DNA of 20,593 bases, taken from assembly GCA_002473165.1 (NCBI GenBank), contig DKSD01000033.1, forward strand, positions 1 to 20,593. The letters are read 5' to 3'. Under the pieces are notes generated by a model. That model did not search any database, was not told the DNA's origin, and saw only the letters and a list, made by a program, of their open reading frames with translations. A program made the position numbers and the translations under genes. Position 1 is the first letter of the stretch. The number at the start of each line of letters is the position of its first letter. Positions 16,518 to 20,593 of this stretch are shown here, piece after piece. Source of the DNA: Succinatimonas sp. UBA7265 (lineage in GTDB: Bacteria > Pseudomonadota > Gammaproteobacteria > Enterobacterales > Succinivibrionaceae).

Positions 16518-18560
16518 ATGAACAAACCCAAGACCATTTTAGTGACGAATGCGCTGCCTTACGCCAACGGCCCCATCCATCTGGGGCACATGCTCGAGCA
16601 CATTCAGTCTGACATCTGGGTGCGTTATGAACGCGCCGTCGGCAACAAGGTCTTCTACGTGTGCGGCGACGACTGCCACGGCACCCCGGTCATGATCAAG
16701 GCCGCGGCGCAGGGGATCACGCCGGAGCAGATGATCGAAAAGGCCGGGCAATCGCACCGCGCCGATCTGCAGGGTTTCCTCATTCACTATGACAATTACT
16801 ACCGCACCCACAGCCCGGAGAACGAGAAATTCTCCTCGGAGATGTACCTCAAAGCCAAAGAGAAGGGTTACATCATCACGAAGAAGATCTCCCAGCTCTA
16901 CGATCCGGTCAAGAACATGTTCCTGCCCGATCGTTTCGTCAAAGGGACCTGCCCGCGCTGCGGGGCCAAGGATCAGTACGGCGACAACTGCGAGGTCTGC
17001 GGCGCCACTTATGAGCCCACCGATCTCAAAGACGCCTACTCGACGGTGTCAGGCGCCAAACCGGTGCTCAAGGAGTCTGTCCACTACTTCTTTGATCTGC
17101 CCAAAGCGCACGATTTCCTGCAGGACTTCATCCACAACACCGATGTGCTGCAAAAGGAGATGGGCAACAAGCTCGACGAGTGGTTCAAAGCCGGCCTCAA
17201 GCCCTGGGACATCTCCCGCGACTCCCCGTATTTCGGCTTTAAGATCCCCGGCACCGAGGACAAGTTCTTCTACGTGTGGATGGACGCCCCGGTGGGCTAC
17301 CTCGCCTCGCTTAAAAATTACTGCGACAAAAACGGCATAGATTTCGCGCCGTTTACCGATCCGAAGTCCGACATCGAGATGGTCCACTTCATCGGCAAAG
17401 ACATTCTCTATTTCCACTCGCTCTTCTGGCCGGCAACGCTCATGGCCGCCGGCATGAAGCTGCCGTCGCACATCTTCGTGCACGGCTATGTGACCGTGGA
17501 CGGCGCCAAGATGTCCAAGTCCCGCGGCACCTTTATTAAGGCCGCGACCTATCTGAAATTCTTAAAGCCCGAGTCGCTGCGCTACTACTTTGCCTCCAAG
17601 ATGAGCAATCAGGTCACGGATGTCGATCTCTCGCTTGACGATTTCATGGCCAAGGTCAACTCCGACATCGTGGGCAAGGTCGTGAACCTGGCCTCGCGCA
17701 CCGCCGGCTTTATCGCGAAGCGCTTTGACGGGCGCCTGGCCGCCGCGCCTTACAACCCGGAGCTCTTAGGACGCATAGCTCAGGTGCGCAAAGCCGTCAT
17801 GGCAGGCTATGAGAGCCGCAACTACGGCGACGCCGTCCGCGCCGTCATGGAATTTGCCGACGAGGCCAACCGCTACATCGACAAGGAAGCACCGTGGGTC
17901 ATCGCCAAAGAGCAGGGCCAGGAGCAGAAACTGCAGCAGGTGTGCACGGACGGGCTCAACCTCTTCCGCGCTCTCATCACGTTCTTAAGCCCGATCCTCC
18001 CTGAGGTGGCAAAGAACGCCGCGGAGTTCTTAAACGATCCGCTGGCCTTTGATGAGGCCGACAAGCCTCTGTATGACCACGTGATCAACCGCTTCAAGCC
18101 GCTGTACCAGCGCATTGAGCGCTCGCAGATCGACGCCATGATCGAAGCGTCAAAAGAGGATCTCAAAGCCGCCAAAGCCGTATCCGCCCCTCAGGCTCAG
18201 ACTGCTGACTCTGCTTATGAGCCGCTGCAAAGCGAGATCACCATCGACGATTTCTCCAAGGTGGATCTGCGCGTGGGCACGATCACCAAGGCCGAGGAGG
18301 TCAAAGAGGCCCGCAAGCTCTTAAAGCTCGAAGTCGACATCGGTTTTGCCAGGCGCCAGGTGTTCGCGGGCTTAAAGCAGGCTTACAAAGATCCAGCCGC
18401 GCTCGTGGGGCGCAAGGTGATCCTCGTAGCCAACCTTAAGCCGCGCCAGATGAAGTTCGGCCTCTCCGAGGGCATGGTCACGGCCGCAGGCCCGGGGCAG
18501 GATCAGATCTTCCTGTTGGGCGTTGACGACGGCGCCAGGAACGGCGATCGCGTGCATTAA
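16518..18560 (+). CDS. metG: Methionyl-tRNA synthetase
   Basis: Charges initiator and elongator tRNA-Met with methionine in the cytoplasm. The 680-residue product has the HIGH-type motif HLGH (21-24), the zinc knuckle with Cys145, Cys148, Cys158 and Cys161 (CPRC... and CEVC), the KMSKS motif (331-335), the anticodon-binding helical domain (about 390-545) and a C-terminal tRNA-binding OB domain (about 575-680, FSKVDLRVGTITKAEEV). This is the long E. coli form (677 residues). An ATG at 16488 would add 10 residues not found in the family. The ATG at 16518 fits, but only a weak ACGGAA precedes it. A TAAAAT at 16464-16469 may be the -10 box. A strong terminator follows. Confidence 0.97.
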   Translation: MNKPKTILVTNALPYANGPIHLGHMLEHIQSDIWVRYERAVGNKVFYVCGDDCHGTPVMIKAAAQGITPEQMIEKAGQSHRADLQGFLIHYDNYYRTHSPENEKFSSEMYLKAKEKGYIITKKISQLYDPVKNMFLPDRFVKGTCPRCGAKDQYGDNCEVCGATYEPTDLKDAYSTVSGAKPVLKESVHYFFDLPKAHDFLQDFIHNTDVLQKEMGNKLDEWFKAGLKPWDISRDSPYFGFKIPGTEDKFFYVWMDAPVGYLASLKNYCDKNGIDFAPFTDPKSDIEMVHFIGKDILYFHSLFWPATLMAAGMKLPSHIFVHGYVTVDGAKMSKSRGTFIKAATYLKFLKPESLRYYFASKMSNQVTDVDLSLDDFMAKVNSDIVGKVVNLASRTAGFIAKRFDGRLAAAPYNPELLGRIAQVRKAVMAGYESRNYGDAVRAVMEFADEANRYIDKEAPWVIAKEQGQEQKLQQVCTDGLNLFRALITFLSPILPEVAKNAAEFLNDPLAFDEADKPLYDHVINRFKPLYQRIERSQIDAMIEASKEDLKAAKAVSAPQAQTADSAYEPLQSEITIDDFSKVDLRVGTITKAEEVKEARKLLKLEVDIGFARRQVFAGLKQAYKDPAALVGRKVILVANLKPRQMKFGLSEGMVTAAGPGQDQIFLLGVDDGARNGDRVH

Positions 18561-18576
18561 CGCCATCGCAATCAGA

Positions 18577-18607
18577 AAAAGCAGGGCTCTGTCCCTGCTT
18601 TTATTTT
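18577..18607. terminator. Bidirectional terminator between metG and the aminotransferase
   Basis: A perfect 10-bp stem (AAAAGCAGGG / CCCTGCTTTT) with a 6-base loop. On the plus strand it is followed by ATTTT and ends metG. On the minus strand its T run continues as TTTTTC and ends the convergent aminotransferase gene. Confidence 0.88.
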
Positions 18608-18639
18608 GCCTTAAGCTTTCAGGCGCTAAAGCCCTGAGC

Positions 18640-20124
18640 TTAACCTATCTCTTTTTCCTCGGCCTCGCGGTAGCTGTCGGCGTTGGACACCGCCTTGCGC
18701 GCAGCCTCGGAGAGCGTGCGGTTCAAAGGCACGGCCTCGCCCTTGCGCATGCTCGGGCAGCACTTGCGCCGGGTGTCGGCGAGCGCCTCGTCAAGGCGCG
18801 TTATGACATCGGAAATATCCTGCTCTGAGATCTCCGCGGTGGGCTCAAAGCGAATGGTGCGGGCGTTGACGAGCGTGCCCGCGGTCATGACGCGGCGGGC
18901 AAACAGCCCTTTGGCCGTCTCATAGCCTAAGTCCTGGGCGCGGAATTCTACGGCGAGCATCAGCCCGACGCCGCGGACATCGGCTATGACATCCGGGTAT
19001 TTGCGCGCAAGGCGCTCAAGCCCGTCTTTTAAGATCTTCCCCTTTTGCGTGCACACGGCGGGGATGTCGCGGGCGAGCATGTAGCGGATCGCCGCGATCG
19101 CTGCCGCGCAGCACAGCGGGTTGCCCCCGAACGTCGGCGAGCCTAAGAGCCAGGGGTTGTCTATAAGCTGCTGCGTCCACATCTTCGGACGGCAAATGAT
19201 CCCGGTTATGGGCATGATCCCGCCGCCGAAGGCCTTGCCGTAGGTCATGATGTCCGGGGTCACGCCCTCGTGCTCGCATCTCCACACCGTGCCGGTGCGG
19301 CCCATGCCCGTCTGGATCTCATCGAAAATCAGCGCCACGCCGGTCTCATCGCAGATTTTGCGCACCTCTTTTAAGTAGCCCTCAGGCGGCACGATCACGC
19401 CCGCCTCGCCCTGGATGGGCTCTAAGATCACTGCGGCAACCTTCTCGCCGGTCTCCTTTAAATTGGCGATCGCCTGGCGGATGTCAGCGGCGACGCCGTA
19501 GCGCACATGCTGCACCTGCTGCACCATCGGCCCGTAAGGGACGCGGTAGGTGCTCTTGCCGCACACGGAGACGGCGCCCATGGACTTGCCGTGAAAGCCC
19601 CCGACCGCGGCGATGAACCAGCGCCCGCCCGTGGCGATGCGCGCAAGCTTGAGCGCCATCTCCACGGCCTCGGCGCCGCCGTTCGTGAAGAAACAGTACT
19701 GGAGATCTCCCGGGGTGATCGCCGCCATGGCTTTGGCAAGATAGCCGCGCAGCGGATCCAAAAGCTCCTGGGAGTGCAGCGCCTGATGCTCGAGCTGCGC
19801 TCTCACCACATCGAGGATCTCCTCGTTGCGGTGCCCGAAGGTGAACACGCCGAAGCCGCCCAGGCAGTCGATGAATTTCTCGCCCTCAAGGCCGTAGCAG
19901 TAAGCCCCGCCGTCCTGCCACTCAAGCACGGCGGCTTTGGCTGAATCCGAGGATACGGATTTGCGGTATTTAAGCCAGCCCGGGGAGACGTAATTTTGGA
20001 ACTGATCGAGCGTTTCCTCGACCATGCGTTTTTTCTCGGCGGCCGGAATGTCTTTGGTATCGGTTTTAATCAGCCCGACGATGCGGTCCAGATCTCTTAA
20101 AGTGTCTTTAGTCTTCGTATTCAT
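18640..20124 (-). CDS. patA: Putrescine aminotransferase-like class III PLP enzyme
   Basis: A class III (ornithine-type) aminotransferase of 494 residues, closely like E. coli PatA (YgjG), which transfers an amino group from putrescine to 2-oxoglutarate. Shared blocks, compared from memory, include YVSPGWLKYRKSV, FIDCLGGFGVFTFGHRN, LHSQELLDPLRGYLAKAMAA, AAVILEPIQGEAGVI, IFDEIQTGMGRTG and TYGKAFGGGIMP. The PLP lysine is Lys297 and the Asp that contacts the pyridine is Asp268. The last ~35 residues (from CCPSMRKGEAVPLNRTL) extend beyond the E. coli form. An ATG at 20193 would add 23 poor residues; the ATG at 20124 fits PatA. The ribosome binding site is weak (AAGGCGG, distant). The substrate could also be cadaverine or a related diamine. 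No nearby partner dehydrogenase was found. The terminator is shared with metG. Confidence 0.87.
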   Translation of the reverse strand: MNTKTKDTLRDLDRIVGLIKTDTKDIPAAEKKRMVEETLDQFQNYVSPGWLKYRKSVSSDSAKAAVLEWQDGGAYCYGLEGEKFIDCLGGFGVFTFGHRNEEILDVVRAQLEHQALHSQELLDPLRGYLAKAMAAITPGDLQYCFFTNGGAEAVEMALKLARIATGGRWFIAAVGGFHGKSMGAVSVCGKSTYRVPYGPMVQQVQHVRYGVAADIRQAIANLKETGEKVAAVILEPIQGEAGVIVPPEGYLKEVRKICDETGVALIFDEIQTGMGRTGTVWRCEHEGVTPDIMTYGKAFGGGIMPITGIICRPKMWTQQLIDNPWLLGSPTFGGNPLCCAAAIAAIRYMLARDIPAVCTQKGKILKDGLERLARKYPDVIADVRGVGLMLAVEFRAQDLGYETAKGLFARRVMTAGTLVNARTIRFEPTAEISEQDISDVITRLDEALADTRRKCCPSMRKGEAVPLNRTLSEAARKAVSNADSYREAEEKEIG

Positions 20125-20593
20125 AGTGTTACCGCCTTGCTTTACGCTCGTAAATGCATTTGATAAATCTAATGCTATATTTGCGCCTCTCAATAATGAT
20201 ATTTGTCTATATTGTATAATATCGATTTATTTATCTGACATTTTAGTTTTGCTCTGCCCTGAAATCGCCCGTCTCAGCTCTTTGACAGGCTCAAACGTCC
20301 GCGTAGCGGACTTTATATGCACGTTTTAAAGAAAAGATTCAAAAGAACAATGTATTAAATGCAGAAAACGCTTTAGGGATGAAAATATTTTGGGCGCAGG
20401 CGCAAAGTTGGCCGCCCGATTTTGATGCGCAAAAACGCGTCAAAATATTTTTTTGGTGCAACGGCCGGATCGGCGGCGAATGACTTTATAGTTTTCACTT
20501 TTGCACAGGTAAAACCAAGATTACCTGCTGATTTTTTTAGGCTCAGTTGTTGAATCATAATGATCTAAATAATTAAACTCTGTAACATCAACT
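20125..20593. other. AT-rich region upstream of the aminotransferase, no supported gene
   Basis: These 469 bases hold no ORF I can support. A minus-strand promoter for the aminotransferase is possible at 20166-20193: TTGAGA, a 16-base spacer, then TAGATT. A short perfect hairpin (GTCCGC GTA GCGGAC) lies at 20297-20311. A second hairpin (GATGCG / CGCGTC) at 20424-20441 is followed by AAAATATTTTTTT, resembling a plus-strand terminator. The palindrome AAAATATTTT occurs twice, at about 20382 and 20442. A short minus-strand ORF at 20373-20558 lacks a ribosome binding site. Confidence 0.5.

Noticed and set aside
20373..20558. Possible 61-residue protein on the minus strand
   Set aside because: No ribosome binding site, no family features, and it covers a hairpin and an AT-rich repeat.

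Overview
The window reads as chromosomal core DNA of a GC-rich, flagellated gammaproteobacterium. The evidence is the tig-clpP-clpX-lon-hupB gene order, RNase T (rnt), a MotY-type motility protein behind a sigma-54-like promoter, and a PatA-type putrescine aminotransferase. A gut or rumen relative such as the Succinivibrionaceae is possible, but that is a guess. I see no insertion sequence, prophage, CRISPR array, tRNA or rRNA.

Left part (1-7362), minus strand: a protein quality-control block. It runs, in transcription order, from a strong sigma-70-like promoter and a palindromic leader through tig (trigger factor), clpP and clpX to a strong terminator. lon then has its own consensus-like heat-shock (sigma-32) promoter and is followed by a small acidic protein of unknown function. 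hupB (HU) comes next with its own terminator, then a 61-residue one-pass membrane protein.

Middle (7363-12370): a plus-strand, single-domain, apparently cytoplasmic GH84 beta-N-acetylglucosaminidase. It overlaps tail to tail with a minus-strand two-gene operon. That operon encodes a MotY-like flagellar T-ring protein with OmpA-type domain, then a large membrane-anchored Sel1-repeat protein, and is preceded by a near-perfect sigma-54 promoter. Divergent from it is nagA (GlcNAc-6-phosphate deacetylase). GH84 and NagA could act in one amino-sugar route, although their substrates are not linked by anything else in the window.

Right part (12371-18607), plus strand: mostly single-gene units. In order they are a one-domain voltage-gated cation channel with an acidic, calcium-channel-like filter, rnt, sodB (iron type), a secreted OB-fold (BOF/YgiW-like) protein, a DMT/EamA transporter and metG. 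Good terminators separate several of them. Two neighbours have a -10-like box directly before the ATG and no ribosome binding site, suggesting leaderless mRNAs. A bidirectional terminator separates metG from a minus-strand putrescine-type aminotransferase (patA-like). The last ~470 bases upstream of that gene are AT-rich and hold no gene I can support.

The points most worth checking are the sigma-54/MotY/Sel1 motility operon, the channel filter, the cytoplasmic GH84 enzyme, the triple abutting palindrome in the tig leader, and the unknown protein co-transcribed with lon.
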